Origin: Actinopolymorpha pittospori
Lineage (GTDB): Bacteria > Actinomycetota > Actinomycetes > Propionibacteriales > Actinopolymorphaceae
Direction of reading: 5' to 3'
Assembly (NCBI RefSeq): GCF_014873875.1
Contig: NZ_JADBEM010000001.1
Coordinates: 2,666,001 to 2,730,000, forward strand
DNA: 64,000 nt
The position numbers and the translations under genes are program-made. Positions 34,222 to 42,070 of the stretch are shown piece by piece. Below the pieces are notes generated by a model. It saw only the letters and a program-made list of their open reading frames with translations. It had not been told where the DNA came from and searched no databases. The first letter of the stretch is position 1. Each line of letters opens with the position of its first letter.

Positions 34222-36030
34222 CTACCGATCAGCGCTCTGCTTTGGTGTGCGTTGCCTCTCGAGGCGGGTGCGCAACAGCGCCTTGCGGTGTGCGTTTCCG
34301 TGGAGTTCCAGGTAACGGGTCCCGAAGATGGCCAGGAGCGCGTCGTCGAGCCTGCGGACAGCGCCGGGAGGATATTGGTAGCCCATTCGGGCGTTGATCG
34401 CGGAACTGTCGACAGAGGTGAGAAGCTCGGCGAGCTCCTCCAGCGACGTGATACCCAGCTCGAGCAGCAGGCCGGAAACCCATGCGTAGTGATCGGTTCG
34501 GGACCATCCGGCATCGGCGTACTGGCCGGCGAGGAAGGTCGCGAGGTTCTGCGGACTGATGCGTGGGTCGGCGACGTCGGGTTCGGGACTCTGGTCCACG
34601 GCCGAGGCCTGGAGGCGGTCCTGGATCACCGAGAACTCGTGATCAGCGAGCTCCAGGAGTCCGGCGGCCAGGGCGAATCTCCGGTCAAGGTCTGGCACAT
34701 GCTCCTGCGGGATCGTCCCCTTGTAGCGGATGGCGTGCTCGAACTCCGCCCAGGCGTGCTGAAGCACTGTCCGCACCTGGACCTGGGCGCGCCGCTGCAG
34801 GAGGGTCTCGTACGCAGGAGGCGTGCTCCGCGCGGGATCAAGGGCGACGAGCAGATGCCTGCTGGCGTAGCCGAAGCGCCCTTCCCGTGCCGTCTCCATC
34901 CCCATGTCCCGGTCGTCGAGAAGCACGAGCTGGTCGCGCAGGAGGTCCGCCACTGCTGTGACGTCGCTGCGGAGGTAGGTGATGACGCGTACGCCGATCT
35001 GGTCCGTGATCTCCACGAGCGGATCCGAGTACGCCGGTGTGCCGGCGGCGCGCCGCTCGGCCTTGGCGGCGAATGACGCCACGCTCTTCGCCCGCCCGGT
35101 CACGCTCAGGTAGTTGATCCCTGCGTCGTCGAGGAGCGTGGTGACCAGGGCGACGAACCGGTCGGTCGCGTCGCGTAGCTCGGGCTGCATCGAGGCGTAG
35201 GTTTGCACCGCCTGACGGACGTGATCGTTCTGATCGGTGGTCGGCTCAGGAGGCTGTTCGAGGAGCCGTGGTGCTCGTGGTGACGGTCGGTGCCCCTCCG
35301 GGAGAGTCGGCGTGACGATGTAGCCGGAGGTGAAGTCGCCGTAGGTGGTGGTCATGGCTGGCCGCCGTTCGGCGAACATCGCGACGTAGGCACACACGAC
35401 CGCGTCGACCTGGTCCTCGGTTCGGCGCAGGTCGCTCTTGCGTTCCGCGGATTCGATCTGGGCCACAAGGGCCTTCCACGCTTCGTGCTCGTCGAGGAGC
35501 AGAGGGAGAGGCGAGTCCCTGAGCCCTTCCAGCAGTCGGGTGAGTTCCAGGAGCTCCGACCTCAGCAGCGACAGGGGACGGCCAGACTTGTTCTTGTACT
35601 TCAACGTCCGCCCGAGGCGGAACAGAGCCACCGTCGCGGGATGGGGGTAGACCTCGATGGCGCGCCGACGCGAACGGGACGCCGGATCCATGTCGAGGCC
35701 GAGCGTGGTGGCCAAGCGCGCCCCTCGCGGGGGACTCGAGAGCTCGCGCTTGCCGGTGTTGGAGGGATGCGCGCCGGCGTCGAAGCGCGCGAAGTCGCGG
35801 TTGAGCGCGGTCTCGCAGGGTCGGTTGCCCGTGGCGTTCTTCACCACGAGGGGGGCGTCGATCGCGACGAGGCAGTCGCCGTCGACGTAGGGCGTCAGCG
35901 AGGCCACGATCGCGTCGTCGTGGACCTGTGCGGACACGTGCACCAGCCGTCCGTCGGCATTCAGGACCGCCAGACCGCTCTGCTTCTCGTGACCCCACGC
36001 GAGATCGACGCCGACGTAGTACATGCGCAT
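34222..36030 (-). CDS. DUF429 (RNase H-fold) - RelA/SpoT synthetase-like fusion protein
   Basis: 602 residues in two halves. Residues 1-245 are DUF429: 'GVDLAWG' (Asp9), 'AIDAPLVV' (Asp58), 'AIEVYPHP' (Glu126) and 'EDQVDAVVCAY' (Asp206/209), the acidic set of a predicted RNase H-like nuclease. Residues ~275-475 are RelA/SpoT-like: 'GRAKSVASFAAK' (Arg313, Lys323), 'ITDQIGVRVI' (Asp343), 'FGYASRH' and 'AQVQVRTVLQHAWAEFEHAIRYK'. The usual ExQxRT Glu is Gln416. There is no HD hydrolase domain. The tail (~490-602) is unassigned. Alone on its transcript; possible roles are tRNA or nucleotide modification, stress or defence. Confidence 0.8.
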   Translation of the reverse strand: MRMYYVGVDLAWGHEKQSGLAVLNADGRLVHVSAQVHDDAIVASLTPYVDGDCLVAIDAPLVVKNATGNRPCETALNRDFARFDAGAHPSNTGKRELSSPPRGARLATTLGLDMDPASRSRRRAIEVYPHPATVALFRLGRTLKYKNKSGRPLSLLRSELLELTRLLEGLRDSPLPLLLDEHEAWKALVAQIESAERKSDLRRTEDQVDAVVCAYVAMFAERRPAMTTTYGDFTSGYIVTPTLPEGHRPSPRAPRLLEQPPEPTTDQNDHVRQAVQTYASMQPELRDATDRFVALVTTLLDDAGINYLSVTGRAKSVASFAAKAERRAAGTPAYSDPLVEITDQIGVRVITYLRSDVTAVADLLRDQLVLLDDRDMGMETAREGRFGYASRHLLVALDPARSTPPAYETLLQRRAQVQVRTVLQHAWAEFEHAIRYKGTIPQEHVPDLDRRFALAAGLLELADHEFSVIQDRLQASAVDQSPEPDVADPRISPQNLATFLAGQYADAGWSRTDHYAWVSGLLLELGITSLEELAELLTSVDSSAINARMGYQYPPGAVRRLDDALLAIFGTRYLELHGNAHRKALLRTRLERQRTPKQSADR

Positions 36031-36213
36031 AGCCTGCCTGCTTCAGGCGTCCGATGCACCCCAGATCCCGGCTACGACCACCGCGGCCCCAGGGCGTTCA
36101 TCCCGAGCCTGCCAGCGGCGGCATGGGGCCAGCCGCGCCCACGCAAGATGACCAGATCACCCGACACGTCGCTCCGCCCTCCAGCGTGAACGCCGCCAAC
36201 TGGGCGACGCTGA

Positions 36214-36585
36214 TCAGGCGGCCACGCGGACGGCGACCTCCCTGCCGCGCCGGCCAACAAGGCGACGCAGGCCTGACCACACAACGACTACGGCCGCCGA
36301 GGCCAGGGCGAGGTTCACCGCGAACACTCCCACCGACACGTGCGTTGGATTCTCCTGCGGGAGACTGAACCGTAGATCGAGCGCGGCGCCGGCCGGTGGA
36401 TCCATCGACGAGTGGTCCTGGTGCACCCACTCGAACGGGAGTCCCAGGCGGACATCGGCCAACTCGCCCGCGGTGCCGACTCGGCTGGAGTCGACCAGGA
36501 GCCCGAGGACGACCAGAACGCACGCCAGCGCCGCCACAGCGAGCGCCTTCCAGACCAACCGCCCAGAGTTCCGCACCGTCGCCAT
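36214..36585 (-). CDS. Small two-span membrane protein, unknown function
   Basis: 123 residues with hydrophobic spans at the start ('ALAVAALACVLVVLGLLV') and end ('VNLALASAAVVVVWSGL') and a loop of about 50 residues, probably extracytoplasmic, between them. An Arg-rich tail follows. No family is recognised. Upstream of, and on the same strand as, the fusion gene, with 184 bases between them in which I see nothing. Confidence 0.6.
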   Translation of the reverse strand: MATVRNSGRLVWKALAVAALACVLVVLGLLVDSSRVGTAGELADVRLGLPFEWVHQDHSSMDPPAGAALDLRFSLPQENPTHVSVGVFAVNLALASAAVVVVWSGLRRLVGRRGREVAVRVAA

Positions 36586-36692
36586 CCCTCCGTCGTTCGC
36601 AGCAGATCACGACTGTATGACCATGCCTGGGTCGCCGCTGATCTTTGGCCCAAGCGGGTGCAGTTGGCCTGCGCCGATGCTGCGGGGGTGCC

Positions 36693-37445
36693 CTATGCCA
36701 TGAAGCCTCCGTCGACGTTCAGGGTCGCGCCCGTCAGGAAGGTCGCGTCGGGGCCGACGAGGAAGGAGATCGTCCCCGCGATCTCCTCGGGACGTCCGTA
36801 CCGGCCCAGCGCGTTCATCGACCGTTGGGTGTCGGCGAACGGTCCGGTGTCGGGGTTCATGTCGGTGCTGACGGAGCTGACCTGCACGGCGTTGACGGTG
36901 ATGCCGCGAGGTCCGAGGTCGCGGGCCCAGCCGCGGGTGTATGCGGCCACCGCGGCCTTCGTCGCCGAGTAGTCGCCGAGTCCGGGGAACGGCGTCCGGT
37001 CGGCGGCCGTCGAGCTCATCGACACGATCCGCCCGCCATCGCTCATCACCCGCACCGCGGCACGCGTGGTGGCGGCGACGCCCCACACGTTGGTGGCGAG
37101 CTGGCGGTCGAACGCGTCCAGGTCGGTGTCCTTGGCGTCGACCGGGCCGGTCACGAACACGGCGGCGTTGTTGATGAGGATGTCGAGCCGGCCGAACGAG
37201 TCCATCACCAGGTCGACCAGGTGCGCGGCCTGTTCCGGGTCGGACTGATCCGCCGCGAAGGCCGCGCCTCGTACTCCGAACTTCTCGATCGCCTTCACTA
37301 CGTCCTCCGCCTGCTGGGCGGCGGACCGGTAGCTGATGGCGACGTCAGCGCCCTCGCGGGCGAGCCGGATCGCCGTGGCCGCGCCGATGCCGCGGGATCC
37401 GCCCGTGACCAGTGCGGCCTTGCCGGCCAGTGCTCGCTCGGTCAT
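36693..37445 (-). CDS. SDR-family oxidoreductase
   Basis: 250 residues. The NAD(P) site is 'VTGGSRGIGAATAIRLA'. 'NNAAVF' and the catalytic 'YSATKAA' (Tyr, Lys) with Ser in 'IVSMSST' complete the triad. The C-terminus 'FLTGATLNVDGGFMA' is that of FabG-like tetrameric reductases. Upstream it has TTGAATG-type operators shared with the nearby TetR gene, which probably represses it. Confidence 0.92.
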   Translation of the reverse strand: MTERALAGKAALVTGGSRGIGAATAIRLAREGADVAISYRSAAQQAEDVVKAIEKFGVRGAAFAADQSDPEQAAHLVDLVMDSFGRLDILINNAAVFVTGPVDAKDTDLDAFDRQLATNVWGVAATTRAAVRVMSDGGRIVSMSSTAADRTPFPGLGDYSATKAAVAAYTRGWARDLGPRGITVNAVQVSSVSTDMNPDTGPFADTQRSMNALGRYGRPEEIAGTISFLVGPDATFLTGATLNVDGGFMA

Positions 37446-37485
37446 GAGTCCTCCAGTCTTGTGGCCGCACCATCCGGGCCAATAA

Positions 37486-37518
37486 TTGAATGTGCGTTCT
37501 TATTGAATGTACACTCAA
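37486..37518 (-). promoter_or_regulatory. Paired TetR operators before the SDR gene
   Basis: TTGAATGTACACTCAA at 37503-37518 is a 16-bp palindrome with one mismatched pair. A related TTGAATGTGCGTTC starts 17 bases before it at 37486. A third version lies in the TetR promoter. Confidence 0.6.
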
Positions 37519-37737
37519 CATTGAAGCGCTCCGACCGAGACCTGTCAACCAGGTGGACATTTCGGGCGAGAGGGCGATTTCGAAGCGCCGCGCATGCGCC
37601 GTCCAGGGCGCACTCGGTCACCGGCTGACGCGGGGAGCCAGGCACGGCGTGGTGGTCGCCTTCGGTGTCGCCACCTCCGGACGCGGGGGTGTGGGGACGT
37701 CGGCGCGCCGAGGGCGTGGGATCGCTCCTCGGGTGGC

Positions 37738-38331
37738 TCATGCCTCCCAGGGCAGGCGTCGAACGGCGAGATCGACGAGGTTCAGCAGCGCTTCGCGGCT
37801 GGCGCCCGACGCGGCCTCCACGGCGATACCTTCCGCGAGGGCGACCACGTACCGTGCGGCAATGCGGGGTTCGACATCCGCGGAAAGGTCACCGCTCTCC
37901 TGCGCCTGGGCAAAGCGCTCGGTGAGCATGACCCGGGCGGCCTTGCGGCGATCGGTCAGGTCCTGACCGACCTCCCGGGCCGCGTCTCCGGTGACGAGCG
38001 CGCCCTGCACCAGAAGGCAGCCGGCAGGGGTCGTCTCTCCCGTGGCGCTCTCCGAGGCTCCGGTGAGCCAGCGACGGATGACCTCCCGGACGCTGTCCGC
38101 TTCGACGCTGTGTGAGCCGTAGGAGAAGGCGGTGGCGACGTATCGGTCGACGACCTGCTTGAACAGTCCGGCCTTGGAACCGAAGGCGGCGTAGATACTG
38201 CCGGGGTTGAGGCCGGTCGCTTCACTGAGGTCGGCCATGGTCGTGCCCTCATAGCCCTTGCCCCAGAAGACGTTCAGTGCCGCCTGGAGGACCTGGTCGA
38301 GGTCGAACTCGCGGGGACGCCCCCTCGCCAT
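37738..38331 (-). CDS. TetR-family transcriptional regulator
   Basis: 197 residues. DNA-binding helices: 'ALNVFWGKGYEGTTMADLSEATGLNPGSIYAAFGSKAGLFKQV'. C-terminus of the TetR_C_16/YxaF-like kind. ATG 38331 has GGAGG six bases ahead. It probably represses itself and the downstream SDR gene, since TTGAATG(A/T)ACAC occurs before both. Confidence 0.92.
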   Translation of the reverse strand: MARGRPREFDLDQVLQAALNVFWGKGYEGTTMADLSEATGLNPGSIYAAFGSKAGLFKQVVDRYVATAFSYGSHSVEADSVREVIRRWLTGASESATGETTPAGCLLVQGALVTGDAAREVGQDLTDRRKAARVMLTERFAQAQESGDLSADVEPRIAARYVVALAEGIAVEAASGASREALLNLVDLAVRRLPWEA

Positions 38332-38350
38332 CGCGCACCTCCGATTTGCG

Positions 38351-38364
38351 AAGTGTTCATTCAA
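38351..38364 (-). promoter_or_regulatory. TetR operator before its own gene
   Basis: On the minus strand it reads TTGAATGAACACTT, matching 11 of the first 14 bases of the SDR-side site. It lies 20 bases before the start, suggesting autoregulation. Confidence 0.6.
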
Positions 38365-38492
38365 TATAACGCTCTGTCCCGGCTGGTCGGCCGGCAGGCC
38401 AGGCCGCTGACGGGTCGACGTGCTGTTCGCCGTCGCGGCCACGGGCGTCAACCCGATTGATGTCTCAACCTCGCGGTTGGCATGGTGAGGTC

Positions 38493-39530
38493 ATGCTGAG
38501 GATTGTGACGCTCACCTCGCCCCGCGACGTGGCCTTCGGTCGCTGGCATGAAATCTCGGTCGCCGTGCGCCGTCACGACGAGGTTGACCCGCCACTCCTG
38601 GGCTTGGATCGCCAGCGGGACCTCTTCGAAACCGATAGCAGCGCGCAGAGGCGAGAACTACTCCTCGCCATGCAGGATGAATGCCCGGTCGGGGCCGGTG
38701 AGATCCTCCTGAGCCTGAAGGACCACGCACATCCCGTCGAGTTTGCGATCTGGGTGCTCCCTGACCTGAGAAGACGGGGCATCGGCTCCGAACTTCTCGA
38801 CCACATCAGGCGACGAGCTACAGAGGAGGCCCAGACGAGGATGCTCACAACGGTGATCGGTCCGCCAGATCGCGTCCTTGCGGACGCGAAGTTCCTGGAG
38901 CGAAGCACGTTCACGCTCGCCAACACCATGGTCGGTCGGACCCTGCGACTCCCGGTGGGCGACGCGATGTTGAACGAGCTTGCGACGAAGGCGAACGCTC
39001 GAGCCGGGTCGTACCACATCGCCAGCTGGGTTGGGCCTTGCCCAGGCGCGTATGCCGAGCGCTACGCGCGGCTACGGGGCCTCCACCTCAATGACGCCCA
39101 GACCGGCGCAGTCGATGTCGACCGAAAACGTTGGGACGTCGCACGCCTACGTGAAGAGGAAGAACAGTTCTTTCGGAGCGGCCTCAGGGTCTACACGACC
39201 GCCGCACTCGACGCGACGAGCAATCTCGTTGCCTACACCCGCGTCTTCGTACGCACCGACGAACTGAGTCTGGCCTCTCAGGGCCAAACCCTTGTCGTGC
39301 GTGAGCACCGCGGCAATCGTCTCGGTCTCGCCGTCAAGGTCGCAAACCTTCGCGCCGTCCAGGCTGCAGAGCCGATGGTGAACCGTATCGGCACAGCGAC
39401 CGCCGAGCACAACTCCGCCATGATCGCCATCAACCAAGAACTCGGCTTTCAGGTCCACGACGGTCAGTCAGGAGTGGCAGCGCACGGTTGTGTGAACCCG
39501 GCTGAGGCCAACGAGTTGCACCCAAGCTGA
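38493..39530 (+). CDS. Tandem-domain GNAT acetyltransferase
   Basis: 345 residues with two GNAT domains. The first has 'LPDLRRRGIGSELLDHIRRRA' and the second 'LVVREHRGNRLGLAVKVANLRAV' followed by 'ATAEHNSAMIAINQELGFQV'. Both CoA loops (RRRGIG, HRGNRLG) are recognisable. The layout is that of mycothiol-synthase-like enzymes but the match is not specific. ATG 38493 was chosen; a start at 38457 adds 12 residues. Confidence 0.85.
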   Translation: MLRIVTLTSPRDVAFGRWHEISVAVRRHDEVDPPLLGLDRQRDLFETDSSAQRRELLLAMQDECPVGAGEILLSLKDHAHPVEFAIWVLPDLRRRGIGSELLDHIRRRATEEAQTRMLTTVIGPPDRVLADAKFLERSTFTLANTMVGRTLRLPVGDAMLNELATKANARAGSYHIASWVGPCPGAYAERYARLRGLHLNDAQTGAVDVDRKRWDVARLREEEEQFFRSGLRVYTTAALDATSNLVAYTRVFVRTDELSLASQGQTLVVREHRGNRLGLAVKVANLRAVQAAEPMVNRIGTATAEHNSAMIAINQELGFQVHDGQSGVAAHGCVNPAEANELHPS

Positions 39531-39585
39531 GCGTCAACGGAAACTGCGGCACGCACCCGGTGAACGGCGGGCTCGTCCGTACTGC

Positions 39586-40131
39586 CTATTGCCTCGTCGG
39601 CTCTGTGCCGGCCAGCCGGATCAGGGTCCTGTCATCGCCTTGGCCGATGACGATACCGATCCAGACTCTTGTGGGGCCAGGCCACCTTGTGGGGCCGGGG
39701 GGCTTCTGTGGTCCAGGGACGAGTTGCACTCGCCAGTTTGCCCAGTCGAGCACCTCAGGCACGTCCACGACGGTGACGTCGTAGGAGTCCAACTCCCACT
39801 TCATCTGATCCTGTGGGATCTCGGGTAGGGCTGCTTGCTGGCGCCAGAGATTGACTCGGTAAACGGGATGGTCGTCCTCGTGGGCAACATCTGGAGGATC
39901 GACCTTCATGGCGACAAACGCTGGTCCCTTTCCCGCGTTCTCGATGATGGAGGAGATCCGGGCGGCCAGGTGTTGTTCCCGCGTCGCGTGGCGACCTTCG
40001 ACCGTCGAGGCCTGTCGCCCCCACGGCGGGACGTGCGCGGCGGGATTCGCGAACACGTCCTCGCAGAACTCCATGACCTCTCGCAGCAGGGCCTCGGCGC
40101 GGTTGGCGCGCGCCTCCCAGTCTTCACTCAT
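39586..40131 (-). CDS. Conserved hypothetical protein
   Basis: 181 residues. N-terminal half is helical with coiled-coil character ('ARANRAEALLREVMEFCEDVF', 'AARISSIIE') and the C-terminal half is beta-rich. No catalytic motif, membrane span or signal is seen. Resembles actinobacterial phage/chromosomal proteins of unknown role, but I cannot name a family with confidence. Convergent with the GNAT gene. Confidence 0.5.
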   Translation of the reverse strand: MSEDWEARANRAEALLREVMEFCEDVFANPAAHVPPWGRQASTVEGRHATREQHLAARISSIIENAGKGPAFVAMKVDPPDVAHEDDHPVYRVNLWRQQAALPEIPQDQMKWELDSYDVTVVDVPEVLDWANWRVQLVPGPQKPPGPTRWPGPTRVWIGIVIGQGDDRTLIRLAGTEPTRQ

Positions 40132-40290
40132 GTTGCTGCCCTCTTCGTGGCCAGGCGACAGGTCCGCTATCGGCGACCATCATCGCCCTCCGTGCCTGAT
40201 GGGCGCAGGCTTGCCAAACACCACCAACGGGCAAAATCGCCAGCTTTCGCCGCTGTGAAAAGGGTGTCCAACCCTCGACTCGGCCGCTAA

Positions 40291-40339
40291 GTCTACGAGT
40301 GTTGACATCCTCGAAAGCCGATGTCTACACTCGTAGACA
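40291..40339 (+). promoter_or_regulatory. SDR promoter with two TetR operators
   Basis: A -35 TTGACA (40302-40307) and -10 TACACT (40326-40331) are 18 bases apart. Operator 1 (GTCTAC-GAGT-GTTGAC, from 40291) covers the -35. Operator 2 (TGTCTAC-ACTC-GTAGACA, 40322-40339, perfect 7-bp arms) covers the -10. A matching site lies at the TetR start at 41997. Confidence 0.7.
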
Positions 40340-40384
40340 TCCGGCGGGTTCGCTGCCGGGATTCGAGAACTTCGAGGCGAAATC

Positions 40385-41185
40385 ATGGATCTTCAACTGG
40401 CAGGCAAGCGCGCTCTCGTGACGGGGTCGAGCTCAGGGCTCGGCAAGGCCATCGCCGAGCGTCTCGCGGCCGAAGGCGTCGGGGTGGTGGTGCACGGCCG
40501 CGACGTGGCAAGGACGGAGAAGGTCGCCGCGGAAATCCGTGGCGCCGGCGGACGGGCCGCCGTCGCGATCGGGGATCTCAGCACCGACGAGGGCGCTGAA
40601 CTCGTGGTGGGCGCGGCACTGGCAGACGCGCCGATCGACATTCTGGTCAACAACGCTGGTGCGTACGCGCAGCTGTCATGGGCCGAGGCCACCCCGGAGA
40701 CGTGGCGAGCGACGTATGAGGGCAACGTGATCTCCGGCGTGCGGATGATCCAGCGCCTGGTGCCGCAGATGCGGCGCCGCGGATGGGGCAGGGTGATCAC
40801 CATCGGGGGCGGGTTGGCGACCCAGCCGATGGCCTCGCACCCGCAGTACAACGCCACTTTGGCCGCGCGTCACAACCTCGCCGTCTCGCTGGCGCGCGAA
40901 CTGAAGGACACGGGTGTGACCTCCAACGTCGTCGCGCCCGGGGCCATCCTGGTGGACCACGTCAAGGAACTCCTGACCGGAATCGCGCCAGCCCGAGGGT
41001 GGGGCGAGACCTGGGAGGAGATCGAACGCGGCGCCGTGCGGGACACCATCCCCAACGACACCGGCCGGTTCGGCAGGCCGGAAGAGATCGCCGCGGCCGT
41101 CGCGTACCTCAGCAGCCCGCTGGCCGACTACGTCAGCGGCGCCAACCTGAGGGTGGACGGCGGGACGATCCGCAACGTCGCCTGA
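40385..41185 (+). CDS. SDR-family protein lacking the catalytic Lys
   Basis: 266 residues. Rossmann 'VTGSSSGLGKAIAERLA', 'NNAGAY' and tail 'DYVSGANLRVDGG' place it among FabG-like SDRs. The active-site Tyr is present ('PQYNATLAAR'), but the fourth residue after it is Leu, not Lys, and the usual Ser region reads 'ITIGGGLAT'. Activity is therefore doubtful or unusual. GAGG precedes the ATG. Controlled by the TetR whose operators overlap its promoter. Confidence 0.85.
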   Translation: MDLQLAGKRALVTGSSSGLGKAIAERLAAEGVGVVVHGRDVARTEKVAAEIRGAGGRAAVAIGDLSTDEGAELVVGAALADAPIDILVNNAGAYAQLSWAEATPETWRATYEGNVISGVRMIQRLVPQMRRRGWGRVITIGGGLATQPMASHPQYNATLAARHNLAVSLARELKDTGVTSNVVAPGAILVDHVKELLTGIAPARGWGETWEEIERGAVRDTIPNDTGRFGRPEEIAAAVAYLSSPLADYVSGANLRVDGGTIRNVA

Positions 41186-41235
41186 CCACGGCCGCGTCCT
41201 GCTGTGGCGCGCGGAGCCCAAGCGAGTAGGGGAGG

Positions 41236-41423
41236 ACGTCGATGTCGCCTCCGTACATAACAGCATCGCCAACCCCGACCTCGTTGAGCGCTACCGCAAC
41301 GGTTGGACTCTCACCCGTCCGGATCCAGACACCTACTACAGCCAGGGCGGGGAAGGGCATGTCGACTACCCGCGCTTCGCCGACACCGACCCCGCTACGC
41401 AGGTCTCGCCCGACCGACCATGA
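41236..41423 (+). pseudogene. Old Yellow Enzyme/alkene reductase, C-terminal remnant
   Basis: About 62 codons ending at TGA 41421 resemble the last part of NemA-type flavin reductases: 'SIANPDLVERYRNGW', then 'RPDPDTYYSQGGEGHVDYPRF'. No start codon or flavin-binding barrel remains (some 300 residues missing). It follows the SDR gene directly, so the operon once contained SDR plus OYE. Confidence 0.75.
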
Positions 41424-41436
41424 TCCGCAGGGCGAC

Positions 41437-41997
41437 CTAGTCCAGGAGCACCTGGAAGAGTCGCTCGAGTATCCGGGTCAACTCCGCCTCGTCGGCCTCG
41501 TTCAGCGCTGTACTGCCGACCACCTTGCGCATCATCCAGAACCCGTTGATCAACGCGAGGGCGATCGCTGCCCGGCCGCTCTCGCGGGTGGCGGGGGCAA
41601 TGTTGAGCAGGTGCTGTTCGACGTGCTTCTCGATGCCCGCACGGAGGATCTCCGCGGCGCGGGGGACGTGGGCTGAACGCAGGAGGAGGAGGAACGGGTC
41701 CAGGGTGTCCGCATCCGCCGCGGTACGGCGGACCAGGGTGGCCGCGGCGTCGTGGGCCAGTGTGGCCGGGTCACCGCTCAGCACGGTGCGCTCGGTCAGC
41801 GACACCTCCACCACCTCGGCGAAGAGCCCTTCCTTCGAGCCGAAGTAGCGGTTCACCAGCATGGCGGTGACGCCGGCGCGCTGCGCGATCTCGCGGACGC
41901 CGACGCCGTCGTATCCCGCGCGGGTGAACGCCTCGACGCCCGCGCGCAGAATCGCCTCTCGGGTGGCGGCTGCGTCTCGGCGGCGTGGTTCAGTCAT
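41437..41997 (-). CDS. TetR-family transcriptional regulator
   Basis: 186 residues. 'GVEAFTRAGYDGVGVREIAQRAGVTAMLVNRYFGSKEGLFAEVV' is the helix-turn-helix. The C-terminus matches the TetR_C_33-like group. ATG 41997 was chosen over 42015 because the operator spans 41997-42014, suggesting a leaderless or very short leader transcript. Convergent with the SDR/OYE unit it probably represses. Confidence 0.9.
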   Translation of the reverse strand: MTEPRRRDAAATREAILRAGVEAFTRAGYDGVGVREIAQRAGVTAMLVNRYFGSKEGLFAEVVEVSLTERTVLSGDPATLAHDAAATLVRRTAADADTLDPFLLLLRSAHVPRAAEILRAGIEKHVEQHLLNIAPATRESGRAAIALALINGFWMMRKVVGSTALNEADEAELTRILERLFQVLLD

Positions 41998-42014
41998 GTA
42001 TACGAGTGTAAACA
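41997..42014 (-). promoter_or_regulatory. TetR operator at its own start
   Basis: TGTATAC-GAGT-GTAAACA has the same 7-4-7 spacing and GAGT centre as the sites at 40291 and 40322 and touches the start codon. Autorepression is likely. Confidence 0.65.
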
Positions 42015-42070
42015 TGATCGGCTCGGTTGACCCGCCCGGACCTGCCCGAGGGGGACGAGGGGCGACGCGG

